Shown: positions 25,001 through 36,313 of the stretch, piece after piece
Numbering within the stretch: the first letter of the stretch is position 1
How the letters are laid out: each line of letters opens with the position of its first letter
Assembly (NCBI RefSeq): GCF_036785885.1
Contig: NC_092323.1
Span: forward strand, 16,562,501 to 16,626,500
Length of the DNA stretch: 64,000 nucleotides
Direction of reading: 5' to 3'
Source of the DNA: Coffea arabica
Lineage: Eukaryota > Streptophyta > Magnoliopsida > Gentianales > Rubiaceae
Notes under the pieces: generated by a model
Databases searched by the model: none
Told to the model about the DNA's origin: nothing
The model's input: only the letters and a program-made list of their open reading frames with translations
Program-made: the position numbers and the translations under genes

Positions 25001-26924
25001 CTCTCCTTTTCTCTTTTCCCTTTTTGTCATCAATGGATGTTTTTCTCGTCTCATCCTTGATATTAAGGAAGCAAACGAAGCGCCACAAAAGCTACAGCAC
25101 TAAAGTCAAAATCGAAAAGATCAAAGAAGTGAAAGTAATGGTTGACCTAACGAGCTAAAAGGCTTTTTTTTTTAACCCCTTCTTTTAACATGGCTTCCCT
25201 TGTTAAACAAATAATTAGATATTTAGCCAATCCAGTCTCCAACCAAGTTTTCTTTGATGAAGGATGGATCAATATCTCCTTAATATATCCTTTGAAACTA
25301 ATATTCAATGATACATAGGTTACCAACGTTATATTGGTACCTAGCTGTCTATGGAATTCAGAAACTGCTTTTGAGAATTTGTGATAATTCCAGTATAAAG
25401 AAATTGACTTCTTATCACCTTGCCATGTCTATTGCTTGGACGTCTTGTCAATCTACGTGCAAGTACTTCAAACAAACATTTTGCGTGCAAAACCAAAGAA
25501 ATGGTAAAACAAATGCTCGGATTGAACGACCAGAACATTTTGCAACAAATTACAGTAAATAAAAATTAAGTGAAGTGGGGTACATAGAAAATAAAGGGAA
25601 AAAAAATAAAAAGGAGGTTTCTCCATGTTTGGTAAAATAGGAAAATATAGGAGAGAAAATGGCAGTCAATGGATAAGTATATGTAACATTCTAGAGGAGA
25701 AAGGAGATGGATTGGGTGATTCAAGAGATGGGAATGTAAGTGAGAAATTTCGAACTCGAATCCTTTCACTTATAACTAAAAAATAAAAAAATATATATAT
25801 ATGAAACATTCTACAAGTAATTTTCCAATCGAATCTAGGTGAATTAGCAGGACTTTTAGTGCAATTAAGAAGAAATGTTTCTATTGATTTTCCTGCAATA
25901 TATTCCAAGAAAGAACAAATAAATGACATTCTAATTCATTGCTTACTCCTTTCCCTTACTTGAACCTTATGTGTCAAGGTTAAAATTAATACTAAGCATT
26001 TGATTATAGGTCTCTTGCACCCTTTAACATATCAAATTAACGTTACCCATGTAGTAATGGAACTAAATTTTGTTATGTTATTCTATCACTATCATATTGG
26101 TCCGTATAGTTATTTTACTTTTAGCAAATTATAAATAAACTAAATGAAACATATCTCCAAGAAATAAGAAAAAGTTGAAAAGGCAACAAATGAGGAAGGG
26201 TAACAAGTGCCACCACTATTTATTTGCTCGATTCTTTTAACCTCGAATGAATCTTTACACTAACTGTTTGGCAAGTATTTTTTTCTAGTAGGTCACTTTT
26301 GAACATATGCATTTTCATGTATAAAAGATGAGATTCTTTGATGGACTACATTAAACTAGTCATGTCTATAATTTTTTTTCTTTGTTTTTGTTTCGCAATA
26401 CTTGGTCTCAATGCAGAATGAACCCGTGCTACGAGTAATATTATTCATATTCATAACAACGAGCAACCAAGAGCCTTAAAACATTTCACAGAATATAATA
26501 TAAACACTAAAACAAATAGATTTTAGAAACAGAGTTTGAAAATTTATGTTGGTTCAGATTGTATATGCGATGTGGTTAGATTGTTTTGCATGTAAGTTCT
26601 GTGCATAATAGTACTTTGCATCCTAGTGTAGCTGATCAGTCGAATAATGTACTAATTGGCCCTCAACCAGCAGTTTAGGAACATTGAGGTCCCTTCTTCC
26701 TCAATCAGTGCCAAAGGTGCTTCATGGGAATGATTCAAGGGAAAAGAGACATGTATGGTTTTGATTTTTATGGGATATTTTGGTTATTGTTCTCAATGGT
26801 GGAGCCACATGTACTGAGAGTGGGCAATTGCCCTTCTCTCATGTTCTAAGAAATTATAGAATAGCCTTATATTTTTGTAGTGTTTTTAATTTTACACCTT
26901 ATTTGCCTCCCCCACCCCAACCCA
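22067..26924. other. Intergenic, no supported gene
   Basis: About 4.9 kb of AT-rich DNA. Contents seen: an 11-bp perfect inverted repeat AGGTTTGTAAC (23997-24007) and GTTACAAACCT (24046-24056) that could form a hairpin, a 35-bp tandem duplication at 24771-24840, and a TA run at about 25790-25801. No open frame has a recognisable domain. Confidence 0.45.
24771..24840 (+). repeat. 35-bp tandem duplication
   Basis: Two adjacent units, each starting TATCTTTTCCATTCTCGAA and ending CAGCTTAGAAT, with two differences between them. Confidence 0.9.
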
Positions 26925-27485
26925 TAGGGGTGCTCGTGACCACTTGGTCAAAAGCTTGGCTCAAACTTGGTTTGACCGAGTTCAAACTCGGTTTGACCGA
27001 GTTCAAACTCGAACTTAAACTGTTCGTTATGTGTAACGAGTCGAGTTCAAGTATCAGAAATAAATATTGAGTACTCAATGAGCTTAATCAAATATTTATA
27101 TTACTTACATATTATACATTTTAATTATGAAATGACTATTATGGGTTCGTATTTTAATAAATTTACATGAAATTATGTTCAGTAAAAAAAAGTGATTGAT
27201 GAAAAAATGGTAATCTGAAAAATAAAAAATGTAAAAAACAAGAAAAGAAAAACTCGAGCTATTGGAAACTCGAACTCGAGCTCCAGTAGCTTGAGTTTCA
27301 TAAGACTTACAATTTACTCAATCTCAAACGAGTTGAATTCGAGTTTGATTTCTATTATGTCTGAGTTAGTTCGAACTCAAATTTATATACTTGATCGAGT
27401 TCGAGCTCGAGTAGTACTAAAAGTGATTGAATTCGAGTTTGAGTATGGTACTACTCGAATTTGACTTGATTCGATAGCACACCTA
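26925..27485. mobile_element. Small TIR transposon (MITE-like)
   Basis: Starts TAGGGGTGCTCG and ends, read on the minus strand, TAGGTGTGCTATCG. The interior is rich in CTCGAACTCGAG-type and GTTTGACCGAGTTCAAACTC-type repeats on both sides, giving extended inverted similarity. TAGGGGTG ends are typical of plant hAT MITEs, but I cannot see a clean 8-bp target duplication because both flanks are C-rich. Confidence 0.6.
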
Positions 27486-30400
27486 CTCCCCCTCCAATTT
27501 TTTAAAAGTACCTATTTGCAATCTTCATCCCCGTAATTTTGTAAAGTTCCTTACACGAAATTTATAAAGTTCACAAAGCACCTATTTGCTCCCTTCATGC
27601 AAATAATTTTGTAAAGTTCCATACGTTAGACCTTTTGAAATTTATAAAGTTCATATACTTATTATGTATATCTCCTCCTTCAAATATCTAAAATTCTCTC
27701 TTCATGTAAAATACTATTCACTATAAAACAAAAAAAAAATCAATCTTTATTAGTTTAAGCACAACTATGAAGATCATTATAACTCTAGAGCAGCAATTTC
27801 CATACAAGGTTAGACAACAATCTATATTAAAGATTTGACTCTATTACAAATCTATATATCGGTAGTTACTTCCCTGTCCATAGGTCCTACTCTACCACTG
27901 ATTGTACTTATTACACGATTTAAAGAAACTTGTACAACTTTATTAGACACTCGAATTTTACTCATATACACCAATTAAATATAAAAGACAGTTGCATATG
28001 CAAGTGTAAACTTAATATGAAAAGTAATACACTAACCGTGCACAATTGTATCAAAGTTTAACTGCACCTCTTCCACATCGCGATCCAAGACCGAAGGGTA
28101 GCATCTTAATAAACTTACACACTTGCAATATTTTTCTTTATATATATTTTTAGATTTCATACATACAAATTACCAAAATTCCATCTTAGTAGCTGTCAAA
28201 CTAGCAAAAACGAATGGAATCTTAATGAAACTGATAAAAAAGCTATTGCCTCCTTTCGGGCAGTGTATTTGTGGGAGTCTTTTTTACATGATATTCTTGA
28301 ATTTAAATTTTCCTAAATGTAACTACTCAAGAAAGCTGTCTGTGTCATATTTATATTACCCATCATTTTCAACTGAAAATTGCTAATGATTATACTGAGC
28401 ATGCGCTAAGAACAAATTACAAGTGGCAATTGATGAAAACTATGAACGAACACCTTAAATTCTTGTACTATCATCTGGTACATTTTCAGTGTTCTAGTTG
28501 ATGTACTTTTCTGTCAAGCGTTTGCCATTCAATATATCTGACAAACCATAAAGGCTGTAAGCAACGAGAAGTAAAACTACAATAGGAATAAAGGAAACTT
28601 CGCATGCAACTCTAACTAGCCATATGTTTTTGGATGATACTTAAGGAGTCCTGGTTTGAGGCTGCAAAGAATCAACTTCAACTGAGTAACTAGCGAGTTG
28701 CCTAGTTGTAGCAATAGCTCTAAGTCTCCCAACCCCCCACCCCCCTCCCCAAAACACCTCTCTTTCACAAAAAAAAAAAAAAAAAAAAAAAGCTCAAATT
28801 CTTGAGGTCAAGCAGCTTGAATAAATTGAATCAAGCTCAAAAATATGTTCGATTGAAATTTTAGTGTTGTTTAGCGTGTGGCATACCTATTATATGTCAT
28901 ATTTGAAAAACCATAAGGCATTAATCTGTGTTACTCAAGTTCTATTGAACACAATGGAGATGATTGAACTCTAATTCGTGACAGATTAATTCAAACTAAA
29001 GTAAAATGGATTCAAAATAAAACTCATACGAATTAAACTCGATGTTAACATATATTTTATGAGTGAAACTCAAGTTTGTCTTAAGATATTCGATCTCAAA
29101 TTTGAGTACATACGCGTTTCTTTCACAGTCAGGCTCAAAATTCATTTGGTTTGAACACAATCCTAACCTAATCTACCATCAATGAGTGAAATCATAGACC
29201 TAATCTATATTCATATTTTTTTCCCCATATTCCGAAAGTTGCTTGTCCGACATTATCTCTAATCAAATGCAACTAGTTGCACCGTATACGTACATTTGTG
29301 ATTTCAAGTCTAATACCGTGCTACAACGTATTGCATTTCTTTTCCCATTTTCACACCTTACTTCAAGCAAAAAATTTCATCCTAAAAATCATTTTCGTAC
29401 TCCTTATATGGACTGGAATACTTTCTCCCAAGAGTGGCAATATTTAAAGTTGCATAGATCATCTAATACACCTAAAAACTCAACCATAAATTAGTAGCAA
29501 GCTATCTAGTTAAATGCGTTTTGATATGGGAAATCTAGCTCCATTGATAACATGAGATCATCTTCTTCTTTTTTCAAAGATTGGTTGTCTCCAACTAGAT
29601 GGTACGGTCTTCTTCATACTTCATATAACGAAAGACTGGTTTCCTTGTTAGGTAATATTAATCGTCAATGACGGTGACGTTTCGAGCATCTTGCATGTCG
29701 ATCTTTCTAGCTTTTGCATTCAAGGACTTTGGAACATGGGTTGTGATGCAAACTCCTTTTTGTCCCAATGTACCTTCCTATCCTCTCTTTAATAACAAGA
29801 AACCCTAAATGTTTCGTCACATTACGTCTTAGTCCTTCAACTTTGTTTTTGTTGCATATGAACCTTCTCCATTTCAATTTGTGTCAATCGACTGCATTTG
29901 CGAATTTTTAGGTGTTTTTGGGATTTTTAGTTTGAGGAGATCTTGCATTTTTTGGCCCTCCACTCCCCACAAAATTCACATAAATTGCTTAAATTTGAAT
30001 GCCAAATAGCACGAGAATCCTCGTCTTTTCCATCCTTGCTAACTTCTCGCACAAAAAATATAAGCTTTGGTTGTTTGAAATTTTTCAGAAGCCTTAATCA
30101 AGGAAAACTGAATAGCACTTTTAATAGTTTAAAGTTTCATGCTAGTATCTTGTGTCTTTAAACATATTTCTTGAACCTTTGAACTGTCAAGATCTTAATT
30201 CTTAATTTGAAACAATAAGGTAAATCAAGAGCTTGTCTGAAATGATCCAAAAGAGTACTTGACGGCTTAGGTTTTAATCTGTTAAAACGATACTTTGCCT
30301 TTTTCTACTTCCAAAACCAAATTGAATTTCTCCTATTTTGAACAAACAAGGCGGCCTAGTGTAATGTTTAACAAAGCTTATCCTAATCACTCAACACTCT

Positions 30401-31694
30401 GTAATTTAGTTTCCTTTAAGTAGATGGAGGCAAATTTTTCTTAGTGAATATTCTTAGTCTAACTTTTCCTAACACCTCTAGAAAAGTTTTAACAACTGCA
30501 AAATGATATTTGGTTTCATAGCAAATAATTGTCTACAAATTTGTTTCAATTTGGTTCTGCTTTTTGTGGAACTTTCTTTAGTTTGTCTAGACTAATCTTT
30601 TTAAGTGGTTAAAAAGTAAATCCTCAAAAGAATTCTGTTAGTAAAAGAAAACCATTAGTTTCAAATTGTTTTTCTGTCAATTCAACAAAGTGCATATCAA
30701 GAGTTTTAAGAGCGACTACTCTCCCTGTTCCAGTATATTGGTTGCTTGTTCATTTCCCATTGGGTTGCACAAAACAAATAATGGGTCGTAAGCAAAGTCA
30801 TAAATAAATAATGGCAAGGTTCCGTAAAATAGCTTCAAACAATCACTAGACTCTCAAAATCTTCAAACTACCAAGATAAATAAAGATTTAAAACTGTTAT
30901 CATGACAATAGCCAGCCATATCTATTGCAAATTGTCTAAAAAAAATTGCCATATGATTAACTAAGTTTGACAACTAAATTCCGAAGATTGATTGTTTCAC
31001 ATAAATTTTCTCGTGATGACAACATACATACACACATACATATGTAATCATTAGAGGTGAGTAACTGATAAGTTATATCAATTACTAGAGGACAAAGATC
31101 ATAAAATGGCCATTAAAAATGTGATGGATGACTTTGGAAGGTTTTGTACATTGCAGATCTAATGACTAGATTGGTTTAATAAAGGACTAATTACTTCAAA
31201 TCTTATCTCGTGGGAACAAAACAGCCTCCAAATTCTAGGATCGTGATGGTCAGAAAGGCAGAGAGAACTCTAGGAATAAGCTACCATCAAGCAAAGCCTG
31301 CAATTCTCAGTAAATGCATTTCTTGACCCTTAAAGTTGTACTACTACTTTCACAAAAGAATGAAATCCTAGCCCTTCATCACCCTAAACTCATTGTGGTC
31401 CCACCTAACATTTTGCCCTTCTTATCTCTTTCTCCCTCACTCATAAATCTTATGAGAAGCAGAATAGTTGAAAAAAAGAAGTTCCAGAAGTTGTACAGAA
31501 ACTTTAAACAAGTTTCCATTCCAATTTCCCATCAGCCATCTCTCACTTCCTTTCTTGATCTCCATCTTGTTGAAAGTTTTGTGCTTATCATTTTTCAGAA
31601 CTCTACACTTCATGTGGATTGAAGGAGGCATCAGATAGGGTTCTTCTTTTTCTTTCTGCTTTTCTTTTAAATCAAGAAATTTGAAGCTGAATTT
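27486..31694. other. Intergenic, including the upstream region of the HECATE-like gene
   Basis: No gene is supported. A decayed direct repeat with TTTGTAAAGTTCC and AAATTTATAAAGTTCA occurs at about 27505-27660. An A-run of about 22 lies near 28770-28791. The text at 28790-29160 (CTCAAATTC, TTGAATCAAGCTC) resembles the element at 26925-27485. The last 400 bp before 31695 is pyrimidine-rich and probably holds the 5' UTR and promoter of the bHLH gene; I see no diagnostic element. Confidence 0.4.
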
Positions 31695-32396
31695 ATGGAT
31701 ATCAACCCTCAAAAACTCACAGCATGGGAACCCTCCATGCCTGTGGAAAATCATATGGCACATCATGATCACATTTTCTTTGAGACTCTTTGGCCTAACT
31801 ATGTCTTTGAAAACCATCAAATCCCTTCTTCGTCAAGCCAACATATATCAACTTCAGCTATTCTCAGCAGCGGTCAGATTGACCATCATCATCATGATCA
31901 TCCTCATCAGCAGATGGAAGAAGATCAAGCAGAAGAAGATCCTGAGGAAGAACTAGGAGCCATGAAAGAAATGATGTTCAAGATTGCAGCTATGCAACCG
32001 GTGGATATTGATCCAGCAACCATTCGGAAGCCTAAAAGGCGAAATGTGCGCATTAGTGATGATCCCCAAAGTGTTGCAGCAAGGCATCGCCGCGAGAGAA
32101 TCAGTGAAAAAATTCGAATTCTACAAAGACTCGTCCCTGGGGGAACAAAAATGGACACTGCATCCATGTTAGATGAAGCCATTCGCTATGTTAAGTTCTT
32201 GAAGCGACAAATCCGCCTACTCCAAGCTAATAATCCCCCACCCATCGGAGTTCCGGCATGTCCACCTCTTCGAACTTGGTCAAACAACGGTCTTGACCCT
32301 GTCACTGCTCCCACCGCTACCCCAATCTCCCCCATTGTAGGGTGCAATGGAAATGGTGATCCTATGAGCTTCAACAATGAGGTAATTGGTGGATAA
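31695..32396 (+). CDS. HECATE-like bHLH transcription factor
   Basis: A single exon encodes 233 residues from an ATG. The bHLH domain spans about residues 125-176 ([12 protein letters not shown] basic region, loop [11 protein letters not shown], second helix [16 protein letters not shown]), preceded by the HEC-type segment [11 protein letters not shown]. This is subgroup VIIIb (HECATE1/2/3, INDEHISCENT). In Arabidopsis these proteins act in gynoecium, style and stigma development and in auxin/cytokinin control, often as heterodimers with SPATULA. The basic region is atypical, as in that family: the His and Glu that normally contact the E-box are Gln125 and Ala129, while Arg133 is kept. Residues 64-71 are His-rich and 75-87 acidic. 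The C-terminal tail is Pro-rich. HEC1/HEC2-type is likelier than IND, but the exact orthologue is not assigned. The neighbourhood gives no functional hint. Confidence 0.93.
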   Translation: MDINPQKLTAWEPSMPVENHMAHHDHIFFETLWPNYVFENHQIPSSSSQHISTSAILSSGQIDHHHHDHPHQQMEEDQAEEDPEEELGAMKEMMFKIAAMQPVDIDPATIRKPKRRNVRISDDPQSVAARHRRERISEKIRILQRLVPGGTKMDTASMLDEAIRYVKFLKRQIRLLQANNPPPIGVPACPPLRTWSNNGLDPVTAPTATPISPIVGCNGNGDPMSFNNEVIGG

Positions 32397-33459
32397 TTAA
32401 TGACTAAGTGTGCTAGCATTAGCTAGTAAAATTGTAACGTCCTTACTTGAGTAATTAATTGATTAATAACTGTACTACAGCAATTTTTATGTATATATAA
32501 TTAATTATTAAACGGTGTGACGTTTCAAGTTGATTAGTATAAGATTTTATGTTAGAAAAAATCATGTGATTCCAAGAAACGTTTGTTAGGATATTGTTGA
32601 CTAAAGGGCAATTGAATAATCATAACGGTTACCCTGAGCTGTGTATATCCATATGTTTAATATATAGAATAAGGTTTCTTTTCCTTTCTACCTCAGAAAG
32701 CTCATTTGGCCGATTCTATCCCAGGAATAAAACAGTGACGTGAGGAAGCAATTGAATATGATTATACCCTCACTGCCTGCCTATCTTTCCCCCCCACTGT
32801 GTGTACCGTGTGTGTGCGTGCGTTTCTTTCTGGAAAGCTTATGATTTTTGTGGGAAAACAACAAAGAGGATTTGGGCAGGTTGAGTTGCATGTATACAAT
32901 ATTTCTTTTATGTCAATCTTGTCTATGTATTATGTGCTTTGGATAGGTTCTTGGTATAGGAATTATATGGTCCACCAGATCCAAATGATTGTTTTTGCAG
33001 TCCCAGATGAAGTGCAAAAAGATCCCTGTGTTCAGCATGATGATCAAACCCTAAATTTCTTCATGGGAGTTGGCTTTTGGGATTTTCATGATTACCACTT
33101 TTTCTTTTTTATTTATTTAATCACCCATACATCTTGTTTCTTAGAAAGCATAGGACCAGTTGCATAGAACTTCTACCCAAAAAAAATGGAAATTGTGGGG
33201 AAAAGAAATCCTGCATTAGGAGAGTACAGAAGCTAAAATTGTGCTTTCACTCCAATTTGTTGTGAGCCCTTATCTCCTTTCTTTTTCCCTAATTTGCAGT
33301 TGCTTATGGTCTATATTTAGAAAGAAAAAAGAAATTATATCACAAAGATAGGGGTCAAGATAGCCAGACTAATAGGAGATTGATCTTTTGATTACTCATG
33401 GTGCCCCTACAATACATAATTGTAGTCACGGTAGATCCAGCTTTTAGTACTTCATTGAT

Positions 33460-33519
33460 GATAATTCAACATTCACCATTGTGGATGAAGATAATTCAAC
33501 ATTCACCATTGTGGATGAA
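33460..33519 (+). repeat. Perfect 30-bp tandem duplication
   Basis: Two adjacent identical units, each beginning GATAATTCAACATTCACC and ending GTGGATGAA. Confidence 0.92.
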
Positions 33520-34832
33520 GACACAGAAATTTGTAGTCACATTCATACCATATCTTCACTTTATAGCAAGATGACAGCTGAAGAAGCATATTTTTCCTCT
33601 TGTCCGAATTGATAGCCATAAACTTTTGAACCTTTTCTAGTCTATCTGAAATGATATATTAACTTTCTTCATTTAGATACCATTCTCTACTGTTCAAGTA
33701 TGCAACATGAAGGTAATTAGTGATATGCAGTAATTACTCACCTTTACTCGCTATTGTTCATAATGCAGGTAAACTCCATCAATACTTTGACTTCATATGT
33801 TGCAAGAAGCAGTGAATTTACTTCCACAGAGTGGAAAGTTAAACATATCTGTTAACAATTTGATTATAACAAATTACTATGTCGTACATTTTTCTTTTTG
33901 GGGCAAAAATTAGGACATTTTCAAATTATCATAATTTCAAAATCTATTATTGCATAACCAATATTAGTCGTTTGAATCAATTGCATGTTGAGAGACAGAA
34001 GCAGCAGTTTTTTTTTTTTTTTTTTGGTAAACATTTTGTCTTTCTTTCTTCCTCCCCTGAGTGCATTACATTTCAAAAGCAGCAAGGAACTGGTGTACTA
34101 GTCCTCCAGCTTTACATTCCTTCTCTGAGGATTAAGTCAAACGTTTAGTTGCTTAAACATGATTATTTAGCTAAAGACAAATTGAAATATGGTAGACAAG
34201 GTGTTTCTTTGATGTTAATTGAACTTCTGTGTTCACTTCCTTTAAATCATTTTCTGATTTATGATCTGCATCTTTTCTTTTGTTTCCCCCTTTTCAACAT
34301 AAAATTATCAGCTTTCAAGATTTCAAGCTTATCTAGACTACAAAATTATCAGTTTTCAAGTTTTATTGATAGTTGAACATTGATTACTTCTGTTGAAACA
34401 ACTCCCTTTTTTCATATTTTTTTCAACTTTTATTTAAAACGGAAAAGTGACTCTTAGTGGTTTTCTTTTTCATTATGTATACTCAAATTTCATGGTTGTC
34501 GTTCAATAGTTTCAATATTTGGACTAGAAACATAAATTTGTTTTAGTTTCTATTGTAAATTTTAGATTTTGGAGACAAATTAAACATAAGTAAATAAAAA
34601 GACATGTTGGTGAAATTTCCAAAGCTCAGCAAGTTGCATGGACAAAGTAAACTATGACAATATTACCCTGATTGAGGGGGTAATGCTTATTTAAAAAAAA
34701 AATAAAATTGGTAGAGATTCAATTTCAACACATATGTAAACCAGTACATCATATACGACTTTTTTTGGAAATTAGAAAAGGATAAAAGTTGAATCAATGT
34801 CATATAGCACTGTAACTTTTTTGTCTCTTAGG

Positions 34833-35150
34833 AATTGAATGTAACTCCACCCCTTACATAAAATTCCAAATTCAATGTCGCATTTGCTGAATGTGAACTC
34901 TTTTATGACGCATACATTTTTATCACGTAGATTAATTTTTTAAAAAAGAATTGAATGTAACTCAACCCCTTACATAAAATTCCAAATTCAATGTCACATT
35001 TGTTGAATGTGAACTCTAGATTAATTTTTTAAAAAAAGAATTGAATGTAACTCCACCCCTTACATAAAATTCCAAATTCAATGTCACATTTGTTGAATGT
35101 GAACTCTTTTATGACGTTATACTTTTATCACGTAGATTAATTTTTTTAAA
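34833..35150 (+). repeat. Tandem repeat, three units of about 116, 90 and 112 bp
   Basis: The units start at 34833, 34949 and 35039 with AATTGAATGTAACTC and share CACATTTGTTGAATGTGAAC-like text. The middle unit lacks about 26 bp (the TTTATGACG...ATCACG part) present in the other two. Confidence 0.9.
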
Positions 35151-36289
35151 ATGTGTTTTTTTAAGCTGATATTTTCATCACTCTATATTGTATTTCGCGA
35201 GAAAACCAGCAAGAATGAGGAAAAAAGATTTTAAGGAAAAGATTATTTGGGTTATCATTGGGAATTGAGCTTTTATAAACGTCTCAGTTTGCACATATTC
35301 TCATTTAATCATTCTTGACTCACTTTCTCAAACAAAATCCTACACTCAAGTAACATCCCTTCTTGTTATTTCCACCAAATATTCAGAAGCAGTAAAACAA
35401 CAATAATAGTAATTCTGGTTAGTTTAATTTTCACATATTCTTGGATATCGAATATCAGTAATTGGAAATCAATAACTTCATTGACCAACATGATAAAATT
35501 ACAAATTGTTTAACACACAAGATGAATTTACAATTGTGGAATGCCGTTGTTTTACCGGCTGACTTTGGAGAAATTTGGGCCAAATTTCCTTTTTTTTCTT
35601 CTTCTTTTTTTTTTTTTGCAAATACACATTGTTTGCTATTTTCCTTAAAAATTAAAGTGAAATAACAAAATAATGAGCTTACATTCATTCAAAAATACAT
35701 CCTTTTGAAAATTTTGATGTGCCTTGAATTTGTGTATATGTGCTTAGGGAGAAAGTTGAAATTCTTAATCATGTAAATAACACTATTTATTCCGCTTCGT
35801 TAGATTCTAATCTACATCTCTTTCTTTCTAATTTTCCAACCCTTCTTCCATTTTTGAATTTCTTTAGTTTTTTCAGGCAACAACTTTAGGAAATTAGCCT
35901 TATTAATAGTCGTATCAACTTAAAGATTCAACTCCCCTAAATCTCATAGTTTAACATCTCTTGTCCTCAAGAAATAACTCAAGGTCTTTATGTGAAAGAT
36001 AACATTGTCTATTCAAGAGGATGTGTACTCGTAGCATTTCCAGGATTGAAATATACATACAAATATTTGTGGAGAATGTTAATAAGTTTTAGTGTCCTAA
36101 CGATAAATCGACATTAAATTGTACAGTACATATGATGATGGAGTAGAACAAAACAACTCTTCAAAAAAGCCTAATGAGACATTATCATGCTGCCCTTTTT
36201 TTTCTTTTATCAATTTTGTAACTATGGGGGCAAATAAGCTGAACTACATGCTTTATTAGATGCAAAAAGGCTTTTTTTTTGTTTTTTTT

Positions 36290-36313
36290 GGGGGGGGGGG
36301 GGGGGGGGGGGGG
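36290..36313 (+). repeat. G homopolymer of 24 bases
   Basis: An uninterrupted G run directly after a T-rich run. Could form a G-quadruplex; its length may also be uncertain because of sequencing error. Confidence 0.85.

Noticed and set aside
25730-25790. B-box-like CGAACTCGAATCC as another SINE
   Set aside because: No A box at the right distance, no target duplication and only an A/T-rich tail; too weak to call.
31437-31820. 127-codon minus-strand frame
   Set aside because: Overlaps the 5' UTR and start of the HECATE-like gene in antisense, with no domain.
32799-33167. 122-codon frame downstream of the HECATE-like gene
   Set aside because: Starts at a GTG, has no recognisable motif and is AT-rich with Phe/Tyr/Ile bias typical of random frames.
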